64,000 bases of DNA from Owenia fusiformis (lineage: Eukaryota > Annelida > Polychaeta > Sabellida > Oweniidae). Under the pieces are notes generated by a model. That model worked only from the letters and a program-made list of their open reading frames with translations. It was not told the origin of the DNA and did not search any database. The translations under genes were made by a program, and so were the position numbers. This document shows positions 12,466-24,900 of this stretch, in pieces. Position 1 is the stretch's first letter, and each line of letters opens with the position of its first letter. The DNA is taken from the NCBI GenBank assembly GCA_903813345.2, contig CAIIXF020000012.1, forward strand, positions 13,620,932-13,684,931, in the 5' to 3' direction.

Positions 12466-14683
12466 CGAGATTAGATTCTACATTAGAGTGAAATAAAATA
12501 GGTATGATGGATTCTACTTAATCTTGATATAAAGTGAATCACTGTTTAGATTGTACGTGCTCCTTTGGAACTAATACATTGATTAAAAAATACATTAATA
12601 AATATACTTATAAGGGCATATTTTAAAATATAATGAGATCAAAAGGGATATGGATGATACCCAATGTTAAGTCTATGGTGTAAATTATATGTTAAGTCAA
12701 TACACACGTGGTGCAATCTTAATATTCTCAGAAGAAAATTCTACCTGTAACAAATTTGTTTTGTAGCATAATGGAGTCAATGCATTTATGGTCTATCTGA
12801 GATAAGACTCATAAATTAAATATTCTACAAAGAATACTTTTACACTGAATTAGTTATTGTAAACCTAGAAATCGTTCATTTTGAAAGTGATTTAATAAAA
12901 TTGATAAATGACCCTCTTTGGAATGAAAAGGTTAATGTCTATTTTTGTAGTACAAAAAATTCGAATGGAGGTGGGATTTTAAAAGCTAAGACTACCGACG
13001 TATTGGAACCGGAGAGCAGACGAGGCCATTTATTTGACACTAGCAATAGCCACAGATTGAGATGCGTTTAAAATTACGTACTTCAAAAAACGTACTGCGA
13101 AACAAAATTATCGAAATACCGTCCTCGTAAACGTAATGAAATACGAATACGGGTACGTTTTAGCACCCAAGAGGAGAACCCCAAGAGCTTAGACGATACC
13201 AGACATAATTGCGTCTTTCGCTTGCCACCTTCGTATGACATTGTTTAAATTCTCCAGAAATGAACATAATATTATTCGAATCATATAAACATTCTGAGGC
13301 CGCCATTTTTGTGGATTTTGACCATCAGAAACAAATTTACATGATAAGCGTATGTCATCTCTGAACTCTGGGATTATCCCCGGGGGTTTCACTCCAATAT
13401 CCCCCTCTTTAGCTAACGAGTTGTGCGAAACCTCTCCATTATATCTATGATTCTCGTTCATATGCCGGGACTCCTTAAGAGTCGGTGGCGATTTAAATAT
13501 CGCGGCTGTTACCAGATTACTCAGAACTAAGAAAGACTATTTTTATGAACGCATGTCCTTTAAATGACATAGATTTCGAAGCTATTTAGAAACTCCTCTA
13601 ACCCCTAGGCTGTGTTAATGGATTCGTTCTGATTCGGCGGCGTTTTAAATAACGCGGTTATTACCAGGTTACTTAGATGTAGAACTAAGAACGATCAGTT
13701 TTGATGAACGCAGATATTTGCTATATTGGAACTTTTAATAAATCTTGGCAGGTTATTATTTAATGTCACTTTTTGTAATGAACAAAATGCTTGCTGAATG
13801 CGTAGCTATTTAAAATCATGAAAGCGTCCTTAGTATTCATATATCGCATATATCACTTCCCAAACGACTGATTCAAATCTGGTATGAACAAGATTAAAGA
13901 GGACGGTACGTTTTCCAATATGATGCGCTGTAAGTTGATGTATATATTTCATATCGTCCAAACTGTATGTTGTTAGTCTGAGGAAAACATTTCGTCATTG
14001 TCTTTTAGAGTTCCATATACGTTACACTTAGTTTTTTAGTTTCTAAATGTATCATTCAACTATGCCATAAAGGAGATTGAAGATCCGTGTAAATGTATAT
14101 TTCCTAAATGTATTTTCATTGCATGTTTTACTGATCTTTCACCGTGGATCTTTTAACTGTTTTTGAATATTTTTAACTTAATGAAAATATATACGGTAAC
14201 AAAATTCATTAAATACGCGCTGTGTTTTGAACTTTGTTTGTAAAATTGTCCTTCCCTGCCGTGGGAAGCCACGCCTTCTCCATCTCCACCTCCGGGACGC
14301 TAAACAAACTGTATACGTCATTCTCATAAAGTTTAATTGATTTATCTTTCTAGAGTATTGGATTCCGTATTATTTGATTTCGGTGTAATAATGGGTTTTC
14401 GAGTATTGGGGTTCGAACAAGGGCAGCAATACTTCATATTATATTATGTTGAGGACGGGGGTTCTTCCAGATGAAACACACAATGGAAGAGCATACTGCC
14501 GTATTCTGCATTAACCTATATATGTGCTTGAACTCTGCTCCAAGTCAAATAAACGAATGCGTTCATAGCGTACTTACTAATTGTAGTTATATACTGTATA
14601 CGTAAATCATGAACTTATCGGGCATATCAGGAGTTCTACGATTGTTCACCGTATTTAGCTATACGCCTATTTTTGTTATCATC
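12466..14683. other. Non-coding region with a diverged direct repeat
   Basis: No recognised gene. A 90-codon minus-strand frame at 13189-13461 has no family match I can name. 13463-13552 and 13616-13714 are diverged direct copies sharing TCGGNGGCGNTTTAAATA, GTTATTACCAGRTTACT, GAACTAAGAA and ATGAACGCA. Confidence 0.5.
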
Positions 14684-14862
14684 CCACTGGCGGATCCAGA
14701 TCCATCTTGCGCCCCCCGCCCCCTTTTTTGTAGGAGCCCAAAAATCGTTTTAATCGAAAGTTAAGTATGGCCTCAAAAAAGATTCTATTTGGGCATGATT
14801 TGGCATTTTAGGCCAAATTTTCCAAAAATGGGGTTTAAATTTTCATCTGGATCCGCCAGTGT
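14684..14862. mobile_element. Small MITE with TIR CACTGGCGGATCCAGAT
   Basis: CACTGGCGGATCCAGAT at 14684 is inverted as ATCTGGATCCGCCAGTG ending at 14862, a 179-bp element with no frame. The TIR and size are those of a short non-autonomous DNA transposon. The target duplication is not clear. Confidence 0.7.
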
Positions 14863-15054
14863 TGTCAAAGTTGTTAAATTCAAAAAGGCCAAATAATTGC
14901 GATATTGAATGTGCAACTTATCACAGTACACCTCTCCCGACGAGTGACACGTGTTGTTAAAACTATCCAATCCTACACATAGAACGCATGCATAATGCAA
15001 AAAAATGCTGGGATCGAAATTGTATCGTAGTGTAAGCCAATTTACTGACTGAAT

Positions 15055-15195
15055 TACTCAGTTGGAGTAACAATTCCCGGGGAAACTTTCCCGGGAACAG
15101 ATAACTATTCCCTCTATTGACTAAACTAGGTACTATAGTTCACTCCACCTTTTGAAAATAACTAACTCATATATATATATATGTATTCAAATAAA
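15055..15195 (-). repeat. Candidate Polinton terminal repeat, copy 2 (inverted)
   Basis: The reverse complement matches 3201-3345 through AAAAGGTGGAGTG, GTCAATAGAGGGAA, TCCCGGGAA, TTTCCCCGGGAA and TGTTACT, with scattered substitutions. It is the mirror of copy 1, so it could be the end of a second, oppositely oriented element, or the other end of something spanning 3.2-15.2 kb. No Polinton gene is seen to its right. Confidence 0.5.
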
Positions 15196-15587
15196 TAACT
15201 GTTATGTTTACTACACATACGAGGATTGGAGCTACTACACTTAAATTCCCTCAAAAGAAAGGCATCATTAAAGCCTAAATAAAATTATAAAATAGCCCCA
15301 TTAACGTTTAACAAATATAGTCCGTAACAATAAAGTTTATTCACCTTAGTTAACCATATTTCATCTAATGACACCATTGTTCTATTTCCAAAATTCATGT
15401 CATATTAGATACCACTCATGTCAAATTGATTGAAACTGGTTATGTCTGGTATACAAAGGTGAACTCATCATTTCTAGTTCTATAACCTAATGACGTCATG
15501 GAAACGTATATTGAGAATGGGAATTACTGTTCTAAATGGATAGGGTTGTTCAATGTTAACTGAGAAAAAATAAGGGGATTTCTGGTT

Positions 15588-15652
15588 TCTATATGGGATA
15601 AAGAAGGGGGTTCCCCTGTTCTATATGGGATAAAGAAGGGGGTTCCCAACCT
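15588..15652. repeat. 28-bp tandem repeat beside the DIRS-like element
   Basis: CTATATGGGATAAAGAAGG followed by GGGTTCCC occurs twice in tandem; a partial related sequence, AGGGGAATCCCCTG, is at about 15729. It lies just beyond the 3' end of the minus-strand retroelement and may belong to its terminal repeats. Confidence 0.6.
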
Positions 15653-15941
15653 CGATGTCAATCCGGACGTCGACCTTACGTTTGTGGGGGTGTGGGAATC
15701 TGAGTCCTATAGGACTGGTTAAATAAAAAGGGGAATCCCCTGTTTTCGAGGTGGGAATTACACTTCAACGTATTTCAATCGATATAATGGCCTAGGGATG
15801 ATCATCCCTGATCATCCCGATCCAGCATTCCTATTTCTCCTACTACTCATGATATGAACATCGTATTTGCTCTTGATTGAAATAACTGAATGTAATGTTT
15901 CATTGGTTTGATCAACTTGATTGATTTTTATACATTTTTAT

Positions 15942-16751
15942 TCAAAATCTAATTTTTAATGCCAACATTGTGCCATTGAAATTGTCTTTTGTGAAAACAC
16001 TGTTGCTTTGTGAGCACTTGTTTAAGACGTATTTTGCATTTGTGTATTCTACAATATCTTTCACAAAGTATTTGAACACATTGCCGTTATGTATCAATGG
16101 CCAAAATGACGCCGATTGCCACCTAGGTACCATTAAAGTTCCTTCAGCACCCTGCTGTTTCATGTACGCTATGACGTTTGGCACTAAATACAAAGGTGGC
16201 ACACACCAGTTATTTTCACAAGACCAAATTTGTGTAAAGGCGTCCACGGCCTCTGTACCTGGGTTCCAGAACTTTGAATTGAACCTTGTCACTTGCTTGT
16301 TATCACATGATGCGAATCTATCTATCGAATGAGGCCCCCATGCCTGATCGAGATCTCTAAAAGTGCTTTTTGAAATACTCCAATCGTCAAAATCTACTAT
16401 TTTGCTGTAATAATCTGCCTTCTCATATAAAGACCTTGGAATCCACTGAATGTTTAAATCCACATGGAACATTGCACACAAAGTGAAAATATCTATCGCC
16501 AAAGCCTGCAAATGCTCTTTCATGCTTCCATTTGAGACTATACTGACAATGTTTTTGTTATCTGTGAACCACTTGATAGCTTGACCCTCAAGTTTGTTCA
16601 TTAAAGACTGAAGTACCACATGTACACCTTTTAATTCTCTCCAAGTGGAACTCTGAACAACCTCTGAACTTGTCCATGTTTTATAACATATTTCCTGATC
16701 CGCTTCGACTACGTAGCCTGCACAACCATTATCACTTGCGTCTGAAAACAC
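15942..16751 (-). pseudogene. DIRS-like RNase H domain, out of frame with RT
   Basis: 269 codons. The frame opens with FSDASDNGCAGYVV, the first catalytic aspartate of the RNase H fold; WRELKGV near residue 38 supplies the glutamate and KWFTDNKN near 62-67 the next aspartate. The remainder (IQWIPRSLYEKADYYSK, DRFASCDNKQVTRFNSKFW, MVPRWQSASFWPL) is the conserved tail found in DIRS-type polyproteins. The start codon is probably not real: RNase H should continue from RT, but the frames are offset by one base where the RT frame runs into stop at 16709. No slippery heptamer is visible at the junction, so a small deletion is likelier than programmed frameshifting. Confidence 0.8.
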
Positions 16752-18118
16752 AACTTCCTTAGCTTGGGAGTATCTACTATCGCCTTACCGTTCAAGTTTT
16801 TTAAATTGTTCACCCAGTAAGTTAGCTCTGAAATGCTATTCCCATTAAGAACCACTACCTGATCCCAAGCGTAACTCTGATTTATTTGTGCGTGTGAATA
16901 TTTTGTCATGAGTTTTGTGACATTACCCAAGGCTGGACCTGCAGAATTTATCTTGCCTACAACCGAAGCCAACCGTCTAGCAGTAACTATCACTTTACTT
17001 TGCAGAATATTTTCTAAGCATTGAATATAATTGTCGACTTTCCTTTCTGGTATGCGAATTTCAAATTTTGCGAGGTCTATTACAAAGCCTAACCATTCTA
17101 CTTTTTGAGCTGGTTCCCACTGAGACTTTTGCACATTTTCTATGAAACCTGCCCTTTTTAGCGTTAACCTTACGAACATTGCCTGTAACTCCGTTTCTTG
17201 CCTATTGTTGCCAACAATAATCCCATCATCTAAATACGTAACAATTCTCACATTGTTTGACCTCCAATACTTAACTAGAGCCCGTACGACCTTTGAAAAA
17301 ACCAAACCTCCCGTTTTTATTCCAAACGGTAAAACCTTGAAGCAGAAATACTTGATTTGCCCGTTTTCAAATTGCCACTTGAAACCTAAATATTGCCACT
17401 GATTTTGCCTGATGTCCAAGTGGTGATAGGCACTTTTAATATCAAATGTGCTCATGTGACCTCCTTTTCTAAAATAAGGCATAGCTGTGTTAATGTCTTC
17501 ATATTTCATTTTTTCGATCCACACATGTGGATTAACGTGTCTAAGATCTAAAACTAAACGTTTTTTGCCCTTTGCATTTATTGCTACAGTGAGCGGATTA
17601 ATCACCCTTGGCTTTTGTTCTACTTCGCAAACAAAACCACCTTCTATTAAATTTTGAATTTCTTTTGTCACGAAATCACCATTTTCTATAGCAGATTTGT
17701 TATTCTTAAGATCTACGACACCTGGTTCTGATTTTAATGGTATAACATAGCCATTTTCTACTATATCTATTATGGTGCTATTTGCACCTATTTCTGTCCA
17801 AAATTTTACATGCCTTCTGAGATTACCTTTCACCTTTTGAGACACATTATCAATATCACATGAAGTTACAATTTTACTTATCTTTTCTGTGTTACTGCCC
17901 TCCTGCATTTCCCCCTGTTGCCGCCGTGCACTCTCGACTCCAGTGCCCCCTGCCGCCGCAGGCAAAACATGAGTCGGTCGGCCTTGGTCCTCGCGCGATA
18001 TTCGACTTAAGCTGCTGTTGTTTCTGGGCCCATCCGGTGTTGCCGTTACCGCCGTTACCGCCGCTGTTACCGCACCCTGCGTTGCTGTTGTTGCCTTGGA
18101 ACCGGTTTTGCTGACCAC
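16709..18118 (-). CDS. DIRS-like reverse transcriptase
   Basis: 469 codons, the first ~70 overlapping the gag-like frame. The RT core has KKRLVLDLRHVNPHV, STFDIKSAYHHLDI, KVLPFGIKTGG (near residue 263) and the catalytic YLDD box (near 295-298). A thumb region follows (WLGFVIDLAKFEIRIPERKV). LPFG followed by K-T-G and the YLDD box fits tyrosine-recombinase retroelements of the DIRS/Ngaro group better than gypsy. The usable start is uncertain; translation may occur by readthrough or frameshift from the overlapping ORF1. It ends at a frame break just before the RNase H aspartate, so this copy probably makes a truncated enzyme. Confidence 0.85.
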   Translation of the reverse strand: MVSKTGSKATTATQGAVTAAVTAVTATPDGPRNNSSLSRISREDQGRPTHVLPAAAGGTGVESARRQQGEMQEGSNTEKISKIVTSCDIDNVSQKVKGNLRRHVKFWTEIGANSTIIDIVENGYVIPLKSEPGVVDLKNNKSAIENGDFVTKEIQNLIEGGFVCEVEQKPRVINPLTVAINAKGKKRLVLDLRHVNPHVWIEKMKYEDINTAMPYFRKGGHMSTFDIKSAYHHLDIRQNQWQYLGFKWQFENGQIKYFCFKVLPFGIKTGGLVFSKVVRALVKYWRSNNVRIVTYLDDGIIVGNNRQETELQAMFVRLTLKRAGFIENVQKSQWEPAQKVEWLGFVIDLAKFEIRIPERKVDNYIQCLENILQSKVIVTARRLASVVGKINSAGPALGNVTKLMTKYSHAQINQSYAWDQVVVLNGNSISELTYWVNNLKNLNGKAIVDTPKLRKLCFQTQVIMVVQAT

Positions 18119-18608
18119 TGAAACTATTGTTTTTTCTTAAATTTTGTGCTCTTTTTTGAACACGTTTTCTGTTAACAGTACGAATAGCAAAAGATTGAGC
18201 CCTTTTTAATTTTTTGTCATCGTCACTATCGCTAGCTATTGAATAATTACGGTACTCGTCTACAGCACCCCAACCAGCTTCACTGCTGTCTGCCAAAATG
18301 ATAAGCTTATTTCTATTATTCAAAATTGACATACCTTTGGCGACCTTTTCGGTCGCCAATTCTGCATTTCCAGACTTCAGAGCTTCGTTAGCCACGTGTA
18401 ATTGTTCTAGAATCTCTTTGTTGACCTTGAACTGCTCTTTGTGTCCCGTTCTCTTGAAATCATATTCTGGTTCTTTATGCTGTCTTTTTGCTGCTGCTAA
18501 TATGCTTTCTTCTTCGTCTGGTAACTTTCTCTTCATATTCTCCATCTTCTCATTTAGGTCAGAGAATTTTTGATCAAAATAATTCATGAGTTCCATGTTC
18601 TGTTCCAT
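17892..18608 (-). CDS. DIRS-like ORF1 (gag-like, CCHC zinc knuckle)
   Basis: 238 codons starting MEQNMELMNYFDQKFSDLN. It has an N-terminal coiled-coil-like stretch, a basic middle (NRKRVQKRAQNLRKNN), a Gly/Asn-rich linker, and a CCHC zinc knuckle CFACGGRGHWSREC near residues 210-223. This is the organisation of a nucleic-acid-binding gag protein. The end overlaps the RT frame by about 227 bases in another phase, which suggests coupled or frameshifted expression. The reading frame is intact. Confidence 0.75.
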   Translation of the reverse strand: MEQNMELMNYFDQKFSDLNEKMENMKRKLPDEEESILAAAKRQHKEPEYDFKRTGHKEQFKVNKEILEQLHVANEALKSGNAELATEKVAKGMSILNNRNKLIILADSSEAGWGAVDEYRNYSIASDSDDDKKLKRAQSFAIRTVNRKRVQKRAQNLRKNNSFSGQQNRFQGNNSNAGCGNSGGNGGNGNTGWAQKQQQLKSNIARGPRPTDSCFACGGRGHWSRECTAATGGNAGGQ

Positions 18609-18947
18609 GATGGAAGTTTAGTCCACCCGCTTTGGCGTTTAGAACCGAGATGACGCCTACAAAACCTTTCAATACCCAAGAAAACAATCCACTCATACAT
18701 GACCTCGTTCTATTATTAAATCATTTCAAAACACCTTGACCGTACAGAAATTATTTATACACTAATTCATACTTCGTGATTCAACCGTGAATAAATACAT
18801 TTATGAAAGTTTCAAGGAAAAATAAAAAATAAGTATGTTTTTGCATGAACTTATTGAACAACCTGGTATATATAGTTAGGAAAATATAATTTTCTTATGA
18901 ACTCAAAATATATAAGCACGATGTATACAAAATAACTACATAGTCAC

Positions 18948-21900
18948 CTAATTTAAAAGCAAATGATCCTATTGGGTTCGTTGTTCGTCTGTCAAGCATT
19001 GGCCCAGATAGAGGACTGATAAAAACAGCCGCAAATAACATAAACGAGAATACTGTTGTATACATACTCACTAAAAATGATACAGAGATAATGAAGATCA
19101 TGTTTACTTCATTATATGGGCAAAGGAGTGGTATCGATATGGAGAACTGAATTCAACAATGTTTTCTCTAAAACCAATTATTGAAAACATTCTGTAAAAA
19201 ACACGGTCCTTTATGTAATGTTGACTGATTGACAACAATTTAATGCGAAAATAATTTATATATATTTTATATAACTGTTTTTGTTTTTTAGTGCAATTGT
19301 TTTTTGTTCCTTTTTACCATTTCTTGAGAATGAAATAAAATATCTTTCCGAAGCTTGTTTGAACAAAATAGCATATACATATATATATTATAGTTGTACA
19401 AAGGAAATTTTGGTTGACCTTACAAAAAGTATTCATAAAAATAAAACGAAAACCCCCGAAATAGATAAAAACTTAGATAAACCTTTAATTTCATTAACAA
19501 GATACTTTTTTAAAATCAACCAAAGTTTCCTTTGTATAATTACAATATTGAGAGACATAAACACGTCATTTTGCTCCAATGAGGTTCGGATAGATGTTTC
19601 ATTTCATTCCAAACATATGATACCAAGAACAAAAGAAGTGTCCGGTGTGTTTTTCTAGAACAATATAGAGAAAAGTATATAAATATATTTCAAATTATAT
19701 GTTTACTATTCAAAAGATGACCATTAAATTGACAATGTGTAAAATTTTTAAAATATTTTGATGGCTGGTTTAAGAGAAACGTGTGTTCAAAAAGTTCGCC
19801 ATATCGATACCCATCCTTTACGATAATTAATATATCAAAAAATAGAAAATCTGAACTTTTAGATTCATATAAGATTCATATACTGTTTATAATATTCTAT
19901 TTTTCTTACTGATGCCCAAATTAGATTTCAATACAAAGATTTGCATACCAATGTGACACTTGGATTTTTTTGTGAACGAATATTCTATCTGGTCTATGGG
20001 CACACGCATTACGCTTTGTCTAATTTTTTAATCATGCCGCTGAAATGTATTTGATTTGAATATTTGCATCTCTCATGAACTAGAAGTGCTCGCGCTTTTA
20101 AGGCCTTATAGTTGGGAGGGGGCTCACAATGGCTTATATCTAGACAAATATATACAATACTGTAATTAATGCAGTTTAAGAAATCCTCTGATAACTAATT
20201 CATCTCAATATGCATGTACGTAAACTAATCATACATTTACAGAAACCTACCCTGTTGTGTATTGTCTTTAGTCAGGTTTGTTATCCACGAGTTGAAGTTA
20301 CCCAAGAAAAACATGAGCCGTAGGTGTGTTGACGAAAACCAGAGAACACTTGTCCAATACATAGGCGATTGTATAACAACTTTAAAAGGTTGTGGCGAGT
20401 CACCTGGTGTGTTTGGTGCGTTATCATCTGTCGACTCGATGGTTCCTTCCGATTTTACGTTTGGATTTTGCTCCACAGTGCTTATTTCAAGGTCGGATTT
20501 GACTTCGTTACCACCATTGTTACGTTTACAGGAAGAGCATATCGTCATGGAAAAGTTATTCGGCAATGGATAGGGAATAAATTGTCGTGGTAGCCACAGA
20601 AACGTACTTATAATACATATACTATAGCTGGCACTGATAGTTAAGAAAGAAGCTTGTAGAGATGTCCCAGCTTCATATGCAACCTGTAAAGACGATTTAC
20701 ACTCCAATCCATAACATAGGTTTGCCAACCCTAACTCCCTCATCGGACAACGTGTTAACCCTCTAGAAGCCTTGGGGTAAAAAAGCGGGGGTCAAAAGGG
20801 CCTTGTAAAATCTTTATTGGTAAAACTAGGATGTTCAAACTTTTTCAAATATGCTTCATTCAATTATTTTATATGTTGTATGGTGTAATGACGTAAACAA
20901 CTATGATGATGTAAAATTGCGTAATTTTATTCTTAAGACAACACGTATGGTAGAATGAGTGCTAGCATTTACGATTTTGTCTATTGGAACTGATTTTTAC
21001 ATCATGATAAATAATTTACCCTATGTAAAATTCTGCTGATTTTTTCAGAATACGTATGTTATATCCGTAGCACTAGCTACTGAGAATCTGAAAACCCTAT
21101 CTAATGCCTATAAAAAGTTTTAAAGAAAATACTTAACTGTGGGGTCTTTTTGACCTCCCTCCCCTGGGGCTTCTAGAGTTAAAGCCTCTTTATGTTTGAA
21201 TTTATTTACATAACCGTGGTGGGTCTTTTTGAACCCCTCCCCCTGGGGCTTCTAGGGTTAAAGCGTCTTTTTGTTTAAATTTATTTACATTACCGTGGTG
21301 GGGAATCAGAACGATGGCACATTCGCGGTCTGTGACTATTGTAATTCAAAGCGATCTTTACAACGCTTTGTTGCTGAATAATGGCGATTTATCCAAACAA
21401 TTTGGAGGGTATGTTAAGTCGCTGATTTTGACGTGACGGCACTCGTGCATTCATGTGAAATGAGTCTCGGTCTATATGAAATCAATCAATGCATATTTTT
21501 GACAATCAGCTAGACGGCCTGACTGATTCAACGAAGCACATATACAGGGTGGGCCAAAAAACGCCAAGACACTACAACTTTTTTATTTTCCAGCCTACAT
21601 ACCCAAAATTTGGCAGTTATATAGTGCCAGGGGTTCTGTGACAAAGTGTGATTTTTCATTGGATTTTTGAAACTTAGGTCATGATAATCTCGAATACTCT
21701 ACATGTTGCTTACAAATACAGAAATCTTAGGATAAATACTTCCGTTGTGCTGATATCATCATAACAGCAGAATGTTTTGGGAACTGGTAGCTTTGTTTAG
21801 TGTAGACATTGGAGATGCATCATTTCTTGGCATGTGGATATAAACAACTTTCGAATAAGACATCATAATGTAAAACAAGAAGAAATTGTTTAATTTTTGT

Positions 21901-24900
21901 AAAATTAACTGAGGCTTCTAAGATGGAAAATGTTAGTAATTTAGTAATTTATCAATATTACCTTGAACTCAATGACACAATCTTAAACTTCTATGGATGT
22001 TGCAGAGTGCCAAAGTTAAACTTAGATAAAGATATCTTGCATTCAATTGAACATGTTTTATAGTAAGGACTGGTGGTAGATTTGACAGGTAAATCACATA
22101 GCCAATGGCAAGAAGTGGTTCCAAGAAAGGGAGAAGTCTAGTCTATTGAGTGACAGTATAACTTTGAATGGAGCCAAGAAGCTATCATATTCAATTAATG
22201 ATGTTTTGTCTAGCTTCCATAGATTCATAAACATATTGGTATATGATGTCATTTTTGTAAAACAATAGGATATGATAAATTGATGGGTGATGATGTACAA
22301 ATTGACCAAAAAAACAGTATTTTGTAGGTGAAATATACATTTTGATATATGAAAAACATTGTAATGTAATTGTATAAGGAATTTGCTAACTTTTATTGTT
22401 TAAAATATTATAAAACATGTATTTTGAAGAGATAATGACTTAATGGTTTAAATGAGTAAGGTAAAAAGTTCATGAGAATTGTCTGAACCGAGGTTCTGGG
22501 ATTCAGTTATTAATCATACCTGTCTCAAAAGTTTCAACAAAAACTGAAATAAATGGGAACTTTTTAGAAAATAATGTGGGCAGAAATCTGGCATGTTGAT
22601 AATTAATCTTCATATAATTTTTCACACTTCTTTCCGGCCAATTTTTGTTAATGGGTTTTTAGGGAATTTCATTGGATAAGACCCCTTTTTTGGCGGGGCC
22701 CACATAAAAAAATTGGGTATAAAAGGGGCAATTTGTCTGAAATCCTCAGAACCTCGTTGCGTGAACTCGGGACAAACCAAAAACTGTAAGTAGCCAATTG
22801 AAATGATACTTTTGGACTTTAACTTTTCTTTAATAAATTAATATTTTAAACTATATTTGTTTTCATGTTTTGTAAAAGATAGAGACTCAACTTCGCCACA
22901 GTTCTTAGTAATAATTTTATTATTAATAAGTTTATTGGTCTCTTGAACATGTAATGTACATCGAGATAAGTCCAATAAAGCAAATAACAAATAAAACATT
23001 CATGTACATGCATGGCAAAACAATTCTTACAATCTAATTTTAACAATCACTAAGTACTTTACTAAACAGCATAAAATGATTTCACATCAGTTTTGTTTAA
23101 CAACTCTTTCGTAATATTGTGAACTCTTGTAAAATAATCACCAATTATTTCATTAATTGCATCATCGTGCGCTAACAGGGAGTATAAAAATAGACTACTT
23201 GTATTAAAATGAGAAAAACTATTGTTTATACTTTTTATTTTACTGAGATATTGAGATCGAGCTAGTTTTAGTTCTGATTGAGAACAACAAAAAAGAACGT
23301 GTTCTTCATCACCTATTGTATTTTTTGAATTATAATGTAACAATTCCTTCAACTTAGATAATATCTGATCTAAAAGGGGAGTTCAATTGGTCCGCCACCC
23401 TAATTGATGATATATTTTAGTTTTAGTCGCCTTGCTGATAAAGCAGTATCAATGAAATGTTAGCTAAGTTCTTTCAACCTTTCTTAATTGCCAGCTTTAG
23501 TTGAGCAATTTTCTAGATTGTGTGCCTTCATACTATCTCCTTAAGACCTTCCCATACCCTATACTCACTGGGGATTGCATCAGGGCTATTAGCTTGGCGA
23601 TCATCAGGCCGTATCAGTTCAGGAACATTTTGCAAATTATGCTTATTTTCCATGGCACACCACATGTTTAAGTGAGATGTGGTGACATATTTTATTCAAG
23701 TAAAAGTGTATAATTCATGATTCTTGGCTAGCTAACAACCTCAAGTTTCATTTGGTATGCAAATTATGATTTTGTATTAAAAACTAAAAAAGTTGTAGCA
23801 TTTTGAAAAAAGGGTGGCGTTTTTTTGGCCCACCCTGTATTTCTTAACCATGAGCTTCCGACTATCATATCACATCAGTAAACATCACTGTCCCCCATGG
23901 TCAATATGATATTTTCCCTGGTCAAACCATAATTCTTTCGAAATGAAATTCACATTCCATCCCTCCCATTAAATAACCTCTATATATACAGAATTTTTGA
24001 TTTTCTCAGTCATGATGTAAAAATTGTAACTATAGAGAGAGGATGTTTTACATCAAGTACAGTCTCTTAGAATGAGATGTTTGTTTTTAGAAAACAAAAA
24101 ACTCTATAATGTGAACAAAATGGCTACACCTACTTTGACAAGAAGTAAGACGAATGCGCTTGAATCGAATGCTCCATCCACAATACATATCAGAGTATTG
24201 CGCCCTCTGTTGAGGAGATTTCCAAGTTGCATATTAGTCATGAAGATAAAGAAACCCCCGTACATCACGCATATGACTGACGGGTATAGGACGTACGGAA
24301 TCGCTGGAATAGAGTTAGTAAACTTTGTGTTTAAAGAGCTTAGAAATTAAACTTGAGATGTTAATAAGACTTTGAATTGACATCTCAAATTCTACTTTCT
24401 AATTTACACGTGTTTCAATGTGTAAAAAGGGGTCATATTCATGAAACAAAATATTTCTAAATATCGCAGTCTACCACGTGTTAATCAAATAAAGCTATCA
24501 ATCCAGGATTTATCTTACTATATCCTTAACTTCGAGGTATTGCAAAACTAAATGCGCATTGTACCATTTATAGTTGACATACTGTTCTGTCAATAATTTT
24601 CCAATTTCCTAGCCTTCGTTTAGTGCAATCCGTGCCTCCTCTACCTTTCCTCATGCAGACCTTAAAATTCCCGTCTAAAATTTTTGACCTACTTTAAAAG
24701 ATATATATTTCTTCGTGTTTGCTATCAATTTAATTCATCATATTTTATAAGATGTTTATTTCTAATGTAATAAGAAACCATCCATACGAAAAATATCGAG
24801 TAATTCGTAACGAAATGTTAGAAATAAGTGAATAGAATTCCTTTTGAGAAGTGACGTCATTTCCTTCGTAATTTACACCGTCTAGTTAACGACATGTCAA

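Larger units (their letters stand above)
15590..18650 (-). mobile_element. DIRS-like retroelement, degraded or incomplete
   Basis: Three minus-strand frames in the order gag-like, RT, RNase H form one element. DIRS and Ngaro elements normally carry a tyrosine recombinase after RNase H, but the roughly 750 bases downstream (15941-15196) hold no such frame. The limits are approximate. It sits beyond exon 5 of the left SLC43 gene copy, on the same strand, so it is probably inside that gene's next intron or has displaced its 3' part. Confidence 0.7.

Noticed and set aside
13189-13461. 90-codon minus-strand frame considered as a missing SLC43 exon
   Set aside because: It is hydrophilic, lacks membrane segments and family motifs, and has no matching splice sites.
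19281-19658. 125-codon plus-strand frame
   Set aside because: AT-rich, no recognisable motif, and antisense within the intron between SLC43 exons 4 and 5.
20262-20593. Plus-strand frames over 20.26-20.59 kb (and minus-strand ones at 63104-63379)
   Set aside because: They are antisense shadows of SLC43 exon 4.
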